A stretch of 41,674 nucleotides of DNA from an uncultured Acidobacteriia bacterium (lineage in GTDB: Bacteria > Acidobacteriota > Terriglobia > Bryobacterales > Bryobacteraceae), in the NCBI GenBank assembly GCA_903881085.1, contig CAIRSA010000467.1:1-41674 (forward strand), in the 5' to 3' direction. Positions within the stretch are counted from its first letter, which is position 1. Every line of letters begins with the position of its first letter. The notes under the pieces were generated by a model that worked only from the letters and a program-made list of their open reading frames with translations, was not told where the DNA came from and did no database searches. Below, piece by piece: positions 24,349-33,932 of the stretch. The position numbers and the translations under genes were made by a program.

Positions 24349-25695
24349 TTAAGGCAGAACTATTCGCTTTCGAACAAGAGACTTTCTGCCGCCAACCATA
24401 AGACCCACTACGGCCAATGCCAAAAGGCCCACGCATAATGGCAACGACTCAGTTAAGGATTCAAGAAAACTAGGTGGCACTCTTTTAATAGTAAGCACGG
24501 GCAATAAAATTATGTATACTAACTGGGCTAACATGCCGCCTTCACCAAGCCATCTCGCCAAGAATACAATTAGAAGTCCGTCTGCTACACCATCTAAAGC
24601 AACAGCAATCCATCCGCCTTGACTGTACGCAGTTATGGCACCGAAAGCTGTGACACTTCCTATAGCTCCAAAGCCACCGGAATCCATGCGCCAAGCGATA
24701 ACTGAAAGGTGTCCCCAAATTGTACCATCGTTGCTCATAACATAAGGCTTATTCGCCAATAGTAGCCTTGGAATAGGACTTACTAATACTGAGTAATAAT
24801 ACATCCAGCCAACATATCCATCACTGTCGACATAAGTCTTTAATTTTATTGAATTCCCCAATAAGTCGGCGCGATCTATTATAGATTCGGCGCTGGAAAT
24901 CAAAGCATTGTCCCCGAAGGAAAATTCCTTCCCGGCTGTAACCGTACGTTCCGAGCCGCGGCTATTAAAGGTGGTTTCCCGCATGAAGACCATGAATGGA
25001 CTGGACAGTAGTAGTACGAAGACTATCAGAAGGCACCAACGAAACGCAGCAACGCGCTGTTTTGTGACGAATAATGCAGCTAATACCATTGCAAGGGGCA
25101 TGATAGTAGCCAATCTCTGCGCCAATGAAAGCGAGAGCCCAACTGTAATGAAAATTGCGCACCCGAAGGCCCATGCAATAGGTTTCCGTCCACTCTTAAG
25201 CTCCATTGCGAAGCCTAGGGCTAGTAGAGCAAGACAGAGACCGGTAGTTCCGGCCCATATGGACATCATTGGATCACGGTCAACAAAGTAAAGGTAATTG
25301 TCATCTGCCTCATAACTGGTCTGCGCGTAAAGTCCTGTAACTACTAGATACACAATAAAAGCCGATATGAAAACTACGCGGTAGTTTTCAGCGAACCATG
25401 AGTCTAACCGTTCAATCTTGAATCCCACTGGCCTGGGAAATAATCGAAATCCCAGCAATACGCCAAAGAATATCGACACTTGAAATTCAACCTGCATAAC
25501 GAGTGCGAGAGAAATATCAGAGGAATCAAACGATGCCAAATATGGCCTCATGACGAGTATTGGCAATACGTAATATCCAATTGAAAATACGCTTAGAATG
25601 CCCAGGTGACACCAAACAAGTCCAGTTCCTATTACCATCCGCCTGATAAGCAGGAGGTAACAAACAAGCATTGACATGGAGATAATCAAATTCAT
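24349..25695 (-). CDS. Polytopic membrane protein, candidate O-antigen/EPS polymerase (Wzy-like)
   Basis: 448 residues with about ten or more hydrophobic segments spread along the chain (for example LIISMSMLVCYLLLI at the start, VVFISAFIVYLVVTGLY, IFITVGLSLSLAQRLATIMP, LCVGLLALAVVGLMVGG near the end). One large, more polar loop lies in the middle (about 225-330, with MRETTFNSRGSERTVTAGKE). This layout is that of Wzy polymerases, which join lipid-linked repeat units in the periplasm and have little sequence conservation. The assignment rests on topology and on being the only such protein in a locus that has Wzx and Wzc. Confidence 0.7.
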   Translation of the reverse strand: MNLIISMSMLVCYLLLIRRMVIGTGLVWCHLGILSVFSIGYYVLPILVMRPYLASFDSSDISLALVMQVEFQVSIFFGVLLGFRLFPRPVGFKIERLDSWFAENYRVVFISAFIVYLVVTGLYAQTSYEADDNYLYFVDRDPMMSIWAGTTGLCLALLALGFAMELKSGRKPIAWAFGCAIFITVGLSLSLAQRLATIMPLAMVLAALFVTKQRVAAFRWCLLIVFVLLLSSPFMVFMRETTFNSRGSERTVTAGKEFSFGDNALISSAESIIDRADLLGNSIKLKTYVDSDGYVGWMYYYSVLVSPIPRLLLANKPYVMSNDGTIWGHLSVIAWRMDSGGFGAIGSVTAFGAITAYSQGGWIAVALDGVADGLLIVFLARWLGEGGMLAQLVYIILLPVLTIKRVPPSFLESLTESLPLCVGLLALAVVGLMVGGRKSLVRKRIVLP

Positions 25696-26007
25696 TTCAG
25701 ACGCAGACGACCGATTGAAAAGCTTAATTGCATACTATTAGGAATCAACACAGGGGCCTGTGCCGGTGGCCCAATAGAATTAAGTACCGAGCCATTGCTA
25801 AGGGTGGGTAATTCTTGGTGACACATTGATCGCGCGCAGTTGAAGAATATGCTTAAGTTGCCAACTACAGGGTATGGGTTGTCCACTTAGTTGCGGCACA
25901 TCGGCCGTTTTTGACGACCGAAGAGCAAACGATGTTGCTAATGACCTAATCCAAGCAAATGTTGAATGGTCTCGTCGCTCAAGGCTGCAATGTTCTATGG
26001 TAACTAA
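25696..26007. other. Intergenic gap in the polysaccharide operon
   Basis: 312 bp between the GT2 stop and the wzy-like start. One 64-codon open frame (25692-25886, minus) overlaps the wzy-like start by 4 bp but has no recognisable feature or signal, so I do not call it. A promoter here is possible but not visible. Confidence 0.5.
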
Positions 26008-27051
26008 TTAAGACAACCACCTGGCCAAGTCTTCTAACGAATCATTTTTATAGGCCACTATTAGCTTACGCTCAACGTCGGTTGTTATTTTTGCCATGCT
26101 TCGCATGTTTTCCCACGGTAAAACGTTCAAGCCGTGCTTTATCATACCGCTCAATATAGTCCAAGCTCCGCCAAATATAGAGCCTCCGCGCAGTTGCGAT
26201 TTTGCGATGGATAGATCCACACGAGCCGGCGCAATATAAGTCTCAATTCGCCGTTTTACGTGTAACTCAATTCGGAGAAAGACGGCGGGATGCTGTGTAA
26301 ACAGATCGATTTCAAGGGCACGGTGTATTCTATAGTTGATGACACTCATGCAAGAGCTCGTTGCTTGCTGTATCGCTGACTTGTATGAGACGCCGTTTGG
26401 GTGGATTCTGTACCTCAAGAGCATGCTATTTATACGCTCAAAATGAAAAAGATCAACGGCCCTCAACCAGAGATCATGATCTTCCGCATGTCTATAGTCA
26501 CGATATCCCCCCAGTCGTACATAAACCTCGCGACGTATCATCACAGAAGGGTGAACAATCGGCTTGACGGAGCGGAGAAACAGAAGCCCATCCCGTATTA
26601 ATGAATTATCATACGGTCTCATGCTGGCACTGCCAACTACCGACCCATTGGAATCAATAATCGTAACGTCAGAACAGACTATGTGCGTGTCCGGATGCGA
26701 CATTAACCAAGTTAGTTCGACACCTAATCGGTTAGGTTCTGAAATGTCATCGGCGTCCATTCGAGCAATGAATTGGCCGCGACAAACCAGTAATCCAGCA
26801 TTGAGTGCGGCGGGTAGACCAGCGCGCTCCTTGCGAATTAATTGTATTCTTGGATCATCATAGCTGGTAATGATCTCACCACTATCATCGGTGCTTCCAT
26901 CATCAACTATAATAAACTCAAAATCACTAAAAGATTGCTGTAGAATGCTATCAATTGCTTCTCTTAGATGTTTCGAACCATTGTGAACGGCCATCAACAC
27001 TGACAATGTCACATTGATCGTAGAGTTTGAATCAGAAGCAGGCTGTTGCAT
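26008..27051 (-). CDS. Glycosyltransferase family 2
   Basis: 347 residues from the ATG at 27051 (the frame is open to a TTG seven codons earlier). The GT-A domain starts at about residue 18 with LSVLMAVHNGSKHLREAIDS, continues FEFIIVDDGSTDDSGEII and RKERAGLPAALNAGL, and has FIARMDADDISEPNRLGVEL as the D-x-D metal site. YRDYRHAEDHDLWLRA supplies the conserved ED-x-D-L-W motif with the catalytic acid. About 100 C-terminal helical residues follow. It adds one sugar of the repeat unit; specificity is unknown. Confidence 0.9.
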   Translation of the reverse strand: MQQPASDSNSTINVTLSVLMAVHNGSKHLREAIDSILQQSFSDFEFIIVDDGSTDDSGEIITSYDDPRIQLIRKERAGLPAALNAGLLVCRGQFIARMDADDISEPNRLGVELTWLMSHPDTHIVCSDVTIIDSNGSVVGSASMRPYDNSLIRDGLLFLRSVKPIVHPSVMIRREVYVRLGGYRDYRHAEDHDLWLRAVDLFHFERINSMLLRYRIHPNGVSYKSAIQQATSSCMSVINYRIHRALEIDLFTQHPAVFLRIELHVKRRIETYIAPARVDLSIAKSQLRGGSIFGGAWTILSGMIKHGLNVLPWENMRSMAKITTDVERKLIVAYKNDSLEDLARWLS

Positions 27052-27097
27052 TGATTTGATATTGAAAGGCAAGAATCACTTTTTCAATTACTGTTGC

Positions 27098-28204
27098 TCA
27101 TAGAGTATTTTGCAAGCCGCGCTGTTGCCAACTCATGCAAAGTGTATCAGCCAACCACTTTGTACACAAGGAAATTGCATACACGACTCCAGTTGCAATT
27201 ATCAAGAAAGCTATTGCGTCTCTTGTCGACCACGTAATTCCACCAAGCAGGGTCGCCCATAGCAGAAATGAAACCGGAAAATGCACTGCATATACAGGGT
27301 AGCTCAAATTTGCAAAATGCCTAATGGCGCGGGTCGCTATGTTCGGTGGATTGACAACTACTGAACGGGCCATTAGCGTAGCGGCCAGGCCACTCAAACT
27401 TGACAGCGCTGCAGAAACTAAAGGTGAAGAAACATTGGCAACCAAGAGAAGTATAATAAAAGCCATAGAGGAGATAATTAAGGGAGGTGGCCTCATCATA
27501 ATGTTCCTCGATGCCGCACCGGCAAACCAACCTATCAACAAGATTACCCATAACTGGTCAATCAACAGGATCGCTAAAACTAAGACAAGGCCTATACCTT
27601 TATGGACCATGGCATTTCGGCCCGACTTAAGCAATGCAATTCCAACGAGGGAAAACTGCATTATATAACCAAGTGTCCAAAGTGGCCCATTAGAACCGAA
27701 AGTATCAACAAGCGTTGGCTGCAAACACAATACATTTCCCACCAAATGCCATGCAGTTTCGTGTGAGACTATGTCGTAAAACTGGGACTTCAAGTATGAA
27801 CTTCTGTGCCCCAGCGCAACTATTCCCATCCAGTCCACTATCGCTGTCACAATCAATGCCAATGCAAGCGTCGGCATTATTCGAAAAATACGCTTTGGCA
27901 ATATGTCCCTTAAGAGCACAGGGATCCCTTGCAGATGATAATAAAAAAGGCTACCGCCAACAAAGTAACCGCTAATGAAAACAAATAAAAAAGCACTCTC
28001 TCTCCCAAATCGCGTAAATAGGCGAAAAGGAACGCCGATATAAGTAACGCCCGCTACTGTGATCATATCGGGTAGAGATGCAAACAACATTGAGCCGAGG
28101 TGTCCACATACAACTTGCAGCAGCAACGAAATTCGAAGAATATCCCAGTTTAATGATTCTCCTGCTGAAATTGCCGTATAATTGGGTTGCCACGTTATTC
28201 GCAT
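27098..28204 (-). CDS. Acyltransferase family 3 membrane protein
   Basis: 368 residues from the ATG at 28204; the frame is open further upstream, but only to a TTG with no ribosome-binding site. About ten membrane segments are visible. NWDILRISLLLQVVCGHLG near the N-terminus holds the R-x(10)-H pattern of this family, in which the His is catalytic. FRLFTRFGRESAFLFVFISG is the next conserved stretch. The C-terminal NLSYPVYAVHFPVSFLLWA matches the usual S-Y-x-x-Y-x-x-H end. Such enzymes O-acylate sugars of exported polysaccharides. Confidence 0.86.
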   Translation of the reverse strand: MRITWQPNYTAISAGESLNWDILRISLLLQVVCGHLGSMLFASLPDMITVAGVTYIGVPFRLFTRFGRESAFLFVFISGYFVGGSLFYYHLQGIPVLLRDILPKRIFRIMPTLALALIVTAIVDWMGIVALGHRSSYLKSQFYDIVSHETAWHLVGNVLCLQPTLVDTFGSNGPLWTLGYIMQFSLVGIALLKSGRNAMVHKGIGLVLVLAILLIDQLWVILLIGWFAGAASRNIMMRPPPLIISSMAFIILLLVANVSSPLVSAALSSLSGLAATLMARSVVVNPPNIATRAIRHFANLSYPVYAVHFPVSFLLWATLLGGITWSTRDAIAFLIIATGVVYAISLCTKWLADTLCMSWQQRGLQNTL

Positions 28205-28304
28205 GATGCGTCGCCTACCTTGCCATGCTCGTAAAGCATTGCCACTGTTTGTGATGAGGGCAACCAGCGAAGAATTTGCATACAAAAGCCAATTCGCGTT
28301 GGCG

Positions 28305-29279
28305 TCACTTGTTCTTCGCCGAAGTAGAGGTTACATGCCGTTTCGCCGATCGTACCAGCTTCCGAATTCTGTAATTGAATTCCGCAAATTTATTAGTTGC
28401 ATTTTCTGGCACTGAGCTTAACGTCTGTACACTCTGCATGGATGGGACAATGCCTGGTTCGCGTTGAATGAACCCCCGTGGCGTTATATAAAAACTTTTA
28501 ACAGGATGGGCGAAACAGGGGAAAGGTAAAGAACGTTTCTGAAAATGGATGTACATATACTCTCGCGTCACCCATTCATTGCCCGCAAAAAACCCTTGAA
28601 GCAGTTTGCCAGAATCAAAAAAAAAGACTTGTCGTTTCTTGTTAAGTTTCCACTGTTGAAGCTCGAAACCAGCAAGATGTGGGTCGATGTCCGCTATCAT
28701 GCTTTCGTCCTGAAAAACACGTCCGTTGTTGAACTGCCAAATTGCGTTCACTCCGCAGTGTTCGTCAAATCCGAAGGCCTTTTCAGATGACAAGATGTTT
28801 CGCCAATTTAGAGACGGAGGAGCATTCCGGTACATTTGATTTGCATGTTCGCAGTTGCGATAAAGGGTAAGGTGACCGCACGAGAAGATCTTATCATATG
28901 AGTCCAACAGCGGCGCGCTGACATGCGCCCGTAGATCCCCGAATATCATATCAAGATCACAGTATCCCCAGAAGTCGTACCGCTTCCTTTCACCCTTCAA
29001 GAGAATCCAGTATAACGGCTTAAAATCAATAGTTTTATATGCTTGGCGAAAACGAACAGTAAAGCCCAATTCCTCACTGACGGCTTCACAAAATCTTTGC
29101 AGTGTAATGTGACGTACAACAACATTAGGCGGAAGCTCAAACTGATCTATTTTTGAATCTGTGAAGACGAGCCAATCGATTTGTTGGTTGTACGAACATG
29201 AAATGAGCCAAGCTGGAAAGGACGAGGGCAAGTTGCCGAAGTACACGACTATAAGTGCTATGTTGCGCATATCTGACAT
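28305..29279 (-). CDS. DUF6625 family protein (glycosyltransferase-like)
   Basis: 324 residues. The pattern ALIVVYFGNLPSSFPAWLIS, then DWLVFTDSKIDQFELPPNV, then FRQAYKTIDFKPLYWILLK and FWGYCDLDMIFGDLRAHVS is that of the DUF6625 proteins found in capsule and O-antigen loci. The DLDMIFGD segment resembles the D-x-D metal site of GT-A glycosyltransferases, so the protein is likely an unassigned sugar transferase. GAGG lies 7 nt before the ATG. It sits between the GT4 gene (24 bp away) and the acyltransferase gene. Confidence 0.8.
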   Translation of the reverse strand: MSDMRNIALIVVYFGNLPSSFPAWLISCSYNQQIDWLVFTDSKIDQFELPPNVVVRHITLQRFCEAVSEELGFTVRFRQAYKTIDFKPLYWILLKGERKRYDFWGYCDLDMIFGDLRAHVSAPLLDSYDKIFSCGHLTLYRNCEHANQMYRNAPPSLNWRNILSSEKAFGFDEHCGVNAIWQFNNGRVFQDESMIADIDPHLAGFELQQWKLNKKRQVFFFDSGKLLQGFFAGNEWVTREYMYIHFQKRSLPFPCFAHPVKSFYITPRGFIQREPGIVPSMQSVQTLSSVPENATNKFAEFNYRIRKLVRSAKRHVTSTSAKNK

Positions 29280-29303
29280 TGCGATTCCTCAAACATGTAG
29301 CAG

Positions 29304-30473
29304 TTAAGCTTTAACATCTGCGGACGTTTGCATGATCTTTGACATAAACTGTACATAACGTTGCGCATATGCGCTCCAGCCGAGGCTTTCCTTATCTTGA
29401 TCAGTTAGCAATAACCTTGGAGAGGATTCGGAGAGTGCGCCAGCTTCTACACTCTTGATGCCAGCGACCAAACTGTCCACGCATCCTGGTTTGATAATCT
29501 CGACCACATCTTTGCGTGAGATTGACTCGAGTACATCCGGTGCCCCCGTCATATTACTTGCGACAACTCGAAGACCACAGGCCAGCGCTTCTTGTATTAC
29601 CATTCCAAAGCCGTCCTGTCTTGAAGGTAATACTAGGACATGATGGTCGCCAAGTATTCTTGAGAGTTGGTGAGGTGGAATGTAACCAACGGCTCTAAAA
29701 CGATCGCTAGTAGGGTAAGGCACGTTGACTCTCGTCCCAACGTGAGTGAGCCTGCAATCGGGTATGCGATCAAGGGCAGTTGATAGAATATCCGCACCTT
29801 TCTGGTATGACCAAGCGCCCACGAAAACAAGGTTCAGGGGCGGCCGGGGGGTTGCTTGTGGGTGGAAGAGATTGAAATCTACTCCGTACGCATTTTTGAA
29901 AAGCTTCGTTGGAGGGTAACCAACATCGAGAAAACTTTGCACAGCATGCCCAGAAGGAAGAGCAATATAATCTGCTGTTTTATAGCTCGCAAGTTCACGA
30001 TCAATATAATACTTGGTGAGAGCCGAATTAGACTGATGAGAAATGAGGTCATTTTGACTGAGTACGTGGCGGGCACCTCTGTCAATAATAATCTTTGCCC
30101 CATACTCATTTCTCGCCCGCAAAGCGCATTTCACCGCCATAGCGGAAAGGCCTATAAACACATCGCAGGGTGGCATGGCTTTCGCGATCTCATTGTCTGT
30201 CAATTCTAACATCTTCTCGGTACTGCTTTGTACAATACTCCGTGAATATCGAAACAGTGCCGCAGAGGACCAGGGCTGGAGACGCCAAAATAGGCTTTTG
30301 GAATTAGACTTTGGAATGCCGAATTGGCGAATCTTAAAATCGGGCAGGTATGTAAGAAAGGTTGTATTTATCCCCATGCCGATGAGGCATCCCGCCAGAT
30401 GCCTCAAATGAAAACCTGTTGTCGTAGCGACTAGTATCCGCATATCACTGGGATCGTCCAACCTTGTTCTCAT
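29304..30473 (-). CDS. Glycosyltransferase family 4
   Basis: 389 residues. The start at 30473 is favoured because its ATGA overlaps the stop of wzx; MRILVATTTGFHLRHLAG ten codons later is an alternative. The C-terminal GT-B half is clear: LNLVFVGAWSYQKGADILSTA opens it, PYPTSDRFRAVGYIPPHQL follows, and VLPSRQDGFGMVIQEALACG is the E-x7-E donor-binding motif, followed by LRVVASNMTGAPDVL. The N-terminal half includes CDVFIGLSAMAVKCALRARN and KIIIDRGARHVL. Donor and acceptor are unknown. Confidence 0.9.
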   Translation of the reverse strand: MRTRLDDPSDMRILVATTTGFHLRHLAGCLIGMGINTTFLTYLPDFKIRQFGIPKSNSKSLFWRLQPWSSAALFRYSRSIVQSSTEKMLELTDNEIAKAMPPCDVFIGLSAMAVKCALRARNEYGAKIIIDRGARHVLSQNDLISHQSNSALTKYYIDRELASYKTADYIALPSGHAVQSFLDVGYPPTKLFKNAYGVDFNLFHPQATPRPPLNLVFVGAWSYQKGADILSTALDRIPDCRLTHVGTRVNVPYPTSDRFRAVGYIPPHQLSRILGDHHVLVLPSRQDGFGMVIQEALACGLRVVASNMTGAPDVLESISRKDVVEIIKPGCVDSLVAGIKSVEAGALSESSPRLLLTDQDKESLGWSAYAQRYVQFMSKIMQTSADVKA

Positions 30474-31828
30474 ACAACAACATTTGAGCCCGGTGTCCTA
30501 GGGTCTGTCAAGCGATATGCAACTAAGAAGGTCCAGGCGAATTTTACGACTTCAGCAGCAAGTCTCCCGATGACGGCTCCACGCGCACCAAAACATGAGA
30601 TCAACGGAATAAGTAGCATCGTTGTTGAAAGAAGAACGAATTGTGTTCTTAGTAGGACCGTACTTGCGCCCGAGGCGAGGAGCGCATTATCAATGGCATG
30701 GGTCATGATGGTAAACGTTTGAGCTAAGCATAAAAATAGGAGCAGAAATGTGATATCGCTTCTGAATTTTCCACCAAGAATCATTGATGCAATGGCGCCA
30801 CCTAAAAAGTAAAAGGTTACGGTTCCAAACATTCCTATCGCAAAGGCCGTTGCGATCCATGTATTTTGCGTGGACCAACGGATGGAGTTTGTTGCTTGAC
30901 CAAATCCCGACCTATACAACTTTGGCCGAAAATAGCTCGTGAGTACCGAAGTCGTAAGTGTATAAGGGCGTGATGCGAGGGCGACCCCGGCAGAATAAAC
31001 ACCAGTAAGTGTCGCACCACCCACCGCGGCCAAGATGTATCGATCGAGGTACAAAGCCGCCCAACCGAGGGGAGCCATTAAGCTGATAGGCCAGCCATGA
31101 TTAAATGCTTCTTTTTCAGCTCTACGCACTTCATCAAAATCAATGTTCATTAAATAATAGCCTCTTGATTTCGCCAGGATTAGCAATAGTGTGGTTATTA
31201 CTTTTGCTAGCACGAAACCCAAAAGGTATGTTGAAGCAAGCGCAGTGAAAAGCATCATCGATACAGATGTGGCGATGAGGATATTTGCTGCTTCGATAGT
31301 TATCCAAAGCGAATACTGAAAGTAATCACGATTTGCAATTATTGGGGACAGGATACTTGCTTTTGCAATTTCAGACGTGATATATATCATGGCCACAATG
31401 GGAATCGCGATTAGAACGTCGGAGAAATGATATACCTTCCACAGGAAGGAGATGAAAATCAATGCAATTGCAACAGTTCCAAATGTGATTTTAATTATTC
31501 GCAGGGCAAGACCAGCAGCTAGCATGCGTTGCTTGTTGGTGTCATCAAGTTTGGCGCAAAGAGCTAAAAGCGTCTGACTATATGCACCAGTGAGCATTCC
31601 GTCCACAAGAGCGAATCCTCCTATCGCCAGCATAGCGTAGCCAAATTCGGAAGTTGACAACATTACTGTTGAAATTTTTATGGTTGCTAAAGATGAGACA
31701 GCTGCAAATATTTGCCCCCATGCAGAATGGAAGATAGGCAGAAGCTGCCGAGTCGGGTATTGGACCTTCCTATCTGAATCGACGTGAAGTCCACTATTGG
31801 CATTTAGTTGCCTTAAAAAGCAAAACAC
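30470..31828 (-). CDS. wzx: Wzx-type lipid-linked oligosaccharide flippase
   Basis: 452 residues starting at GTG. About twelve hydrophobic segments are spread evenly, with the MATE/Wzx-style features FAAVSSLATIKISTVMLSTS followed by EFGYAMLAIGGFALVDGML near the N-terminus. The central PISLMAPLGWAALYLDRYIL, then GVYSAGVALASRPYTL, is the conserved region before TM7. It would flip undecaprenyl-linked repeat units to the periplasm for the Wzy-like polymerase. The gene lies 66 bp after the methyltransferase gene and overlaps the next glycosyltransferase by 4 bp. Confidence 0.88.
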   Translation of the reverse strand: MFCFLRQLNANSGLHVDSDRKVQYPTRQLLPIFHSAWGQIFAAVSSLATIKISTVMLSTSEFGYAMLAIGGFALVDGMLTGAYSQTLLALCAKLDDTNKQRMLAAGLALRIIKITFGTVAIALIFISFLWKVYHFSDVLIAIPIVAMIYITSEIAKASILSPIIANRDYFQYSLWITIEAANILIATSVSMMLFTALASTYLLGFVLAKVITTLLLILAKSRGYYLMNIDFDEVRRAEKEAFNHGWPISLMAPLGWAALYLDRYILAAVGGATLTGVYSAGVALASRPYTLTTSVLTSYFRPKLYRSGFGQATNSIRWSTQNTWIATAFAIGMFGTVTFYFLGGAIASMILGGKFRSDITFLLLFLCLAQTFTIMTHAIDNALLASGASTVLLRTQFVLLSTTMLLIPLISCFGARGAVIGRLAAEVVKFAWTFLVAYRLTDPRTPGSNVVV

Positions 31829-31894
31829 TGTGATTAGTTTCAGATGTTTATTGTCGGATGAACTTGCGTCGCAGCGGCTTCAACTAGGATTGTC

Positions 31895-32638
31895 TCAGCT
31901 GGGTGAATTCTTTTTTAACGCACATAGAAGAACCGAAGCGGATGTAATCAGAGGATTAAACCAGCTATTTAGGTAGCAGCGTGGGTCGGTTGAAATACAA
32001 AAGAGACTATCTGCCCATTTTGCGAGCTGCTCATACGAATCAAATACACTATAAGAATAATATAGCCCATCTTCGATCGATATGGAGTACATTTTGCCTT
32101 TGGTCTGGACAAAGCGGGCTAAGTTCCATAGCCGTATTTTGAACAGTACGAGTTTCAGCCAACGAAACCACATAACTCCTTGGCCGAAGCGGTTTGAGTC
32201 TGATAGAAACACTGCCCGTCGCGCTACGCGCGTCATTTCGGAAACCATTAGAGAGGGGTTCTGGACATGATGAAGTACTCCAAACTCGACTACAACGTCA
32301 AAAGAATTGTCTTCAAACGGCAATATGTAACCACTGTCATTCAAAATAATACCGCTTGGTATACCGGTAGCTTCGGCGATGTCAATTAGGGCTTGGACAG
32401 GTTCTACGCCGCGCACATGCCATCCTTTTTCAAGCAAAAAGCGAACTCCCCTTCCTGTACCTGCCCCTACGTCAAGGAATGTCGCGAAGCCATGCTGCTT
32501 GCTAAGCGCCTCTATTAACCTGAGTGATTCATAATGCTCGTCCCCTGTATCAGCATTATGCATCGAATTGTAGTGTGATGCAGTGTCACTGTAATAGCGG
32601 GCCTGTATAACCTCTGGTGTATCATCTTGTTTTGACAT
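31895..32638 (-). CDS. Class I SAM-dependent methyltransferase (type 11)
   Basis: 247 residues. Motif I is TFLDVGAGTGRGVRFLLEKG, the acidic end of strand 2 is in HVRGVEPVQALIDIAEATG, and the strand-4 region is FDVVVEFGVLHHVQNPSLM. MVSEMTRVARRAVFLSDSNR follows as in methyltransferase-11 proteins. The C-terminal helical part probably recognises a sugar or lipid-linked substrate. It is the first gene of the glycosyltransferase block after the accessory insert, so it may have gained a new promoter; none is obvious. Confidence 0.86.
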   Translation of the reverse strand: MSKQDDTPEVIQARYYSDTASHYNSMHNADTGDEHYESLRLIEALSKQHGFATFLDVGAGTGRGVRFLLEKGWHVRGVEPVQALIDIAEATGIPSGIILNDSGYILPFEDNSFDVVVEFGVLHHVQNPSLMVSEMTRVARRAVFLSDSNRFGQGVMWFRWLKLVLFKIRLWNLARFVQTKGKMYSISIEDGLYYSYSVFDSYEQLAKWADSLFCISTDPRCYLNSWFNPLITSASVLLCALKKNSPS

Positions 32639-32967
32639 TGGTTCTCAGTTCTTGACAACATAAAGGAATTTTAGAATGGGTACCTCAAAGGTTGCATTAC
32701 CCGCCGTTTATCAATCATAGCCGCAGCCTCCGGGTTTCACAAATCTTGCCCTCTGCAAAGGTTAAGTGGCCCACTCCCCCCACCGTATTGGAGGTAATAG
32801 GGTGTTAATCTCGTGATCATTTTTAACGTTCTATTCCTTTTTCGTAACAGTTCAGGCACCTGTGTCGATTTTGCTAGGCAAAACCCGCCGAATCGTTTAT
32901 CGTATGGTGGATGAGTGCGAAGCCAACTCGCGGCAGCGGCAAATCCAGAGCAGCGGCAAATCGCCAT
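32639..32967. other. Intergenic interval at the edge of the accessory insert
   Basis: About 330 bp without a recognisable gene. CAGCGGCAAATC is repeated in tandem near 32936 and 32951. Confidence 0.5.
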
Positions 32968-33115
32968 ATGGACACCAACCAGCGTGGTCCGGAACAATGG
33001 CAACGTGAGAGCGAGCGGCTTGAGCGAGAGAATGAAGCCCTTCGGCGTTAGTTAACAGAGCGCGACAAGCCAGAATGCTCTTGGATGTCCCAGAAATACC
33101 ACGAGAGCTGAAATG
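32968..33115 (+). pseudogene. Transposase N-terminal remnant (IS66-like)
   Basis: From the ATG at 32968 one frame reads MDTNQRGPEQWQRESERLER, then ENEALRR, a TAG stop, and LTERDKPECSW. The Glu/Arg-rich coiled-coil start with ERLERENEALRRQLTERDK-type spacing is that of the N-terminal leader of IS66-group transposases, with a Gln codon changed to TAG. The rest of the element is absent; 33116-33233 shows nothing more. Confidence 0.55.
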
Positions 33116-33233
33116 AAGCGAGCCGGATCCAAATATGCGGAAGCGTTCGGCGTCAAGTCAACCGGGGTTGGCAGTTTCATGCCTTAATGACCTAATGGGT
33201 CCTATCGGCACCTGGTTTTTCGGTTTTCATAAA

Positions 33234-33932
33234 TTACCGCGCTTTCGCCAGCCACCAACTGCCCAACCCAACAGCTAGCACAAGATCATCGTGCTCGCCT
33301 TCCCGCCAGCAGCCGAACTTCTCATTCCCATGGGCCGAATTCTTAACCCGCATATTCTGCATCTCTTGGGTCAGTAGGCTAGCCTGTGCAATTTTGCCTG
33401 AAAACTTCAGCCGCTTCTGCGCCAAGATGATCTGCAGATTCGTAACCACATCCCGCTTGGGAACCCGCCACAAATCCCCTTCTCGGTGCGCGACATCGCC
33501 GCTGGTTATCATCACAGGCGCCAGCACAGTGTTCAACTGTTCCTGCCTCAGCAAATCCACAACCGGCATCCCAGAGCCGGTCGCATCCACCACAACTGCG
33601 GAAAGCTTGGACAGGCCACAATGGGACCACACTCCATCTGTCGGGCGGGTTCCCCACTCGCGAACCCAATCCGCCACTTCCTTGATCCGTGCCACAATCT
33701 CCGGGTACGAAACCATCAGCGGCATCCTCTCTACATGCTGAACGGTGGTCTGCTTGTGCCATTCCCACGTATACCACGCCGGATCCCAATCCCCTCGAAT
33801 CTCGTGCTCAACCAGTACCGCAATACCGGTATGGTCACGCTGTTGGCCAATGTCGGCGCTGACGATGGCCCTAGCGTAACCCGTCTGGTATTGCAGGACT
33901 TGGGGCTTCTTCCCCGGCGGAGGCAATATCAT
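33234..33932 (-). CDS. Terminase large subunit, nuclease half
   Basis: 232 residues equivalent to the C-terminal RNase-H-fold nuclease of phage large terminases (Terminase_6C-like). The three acidic positions of the active site can be placed: Asp27 in AIVSADIGQQRDHTGIAVL, the Asp in AVVVDATGSGMPVVDLL near 115, and HDDLVLAVGLGSWWL near 215. Nothing is visibly missing, so the domain may be active. Its ATG overlaps the stop of the ATPase gene by 4 bp, so the two halves are separate polypeptides made from one transcript. In phages the enzyme cuts concatemeric DNA and packages it; no portal, capsid or small-terminase gene is here. Confidence 0.85.
   Translation of the reverse strand: MILPPPGKKPQVLQYQTGYARAIVSADIGQQRDHTGIAVLVEHEIRGDWDPAWYTWEWHKQTTVQHVERMPLMVSYPEIVARIKEVADWVREWGTRPTDGVWSHCGLSKLSAVVVDATGSGMPVVDLLRQEQLNTVLAPVMITSGDVAHREGDLWRVPKRDVVTNLQIILAQKRLKFSGKIAQASLLTQEMQNMRVKNSAHGNEKFGCWREGEHDDLVLAVGLGSWWLAKAR

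Noticed and set aside
25692..25886. 64-codon gene overlapping the wzy-like start
   Set aside because: No ribosome-binding site, no domain and unremarkable composition; the 4-bp overlap alone is not enough.
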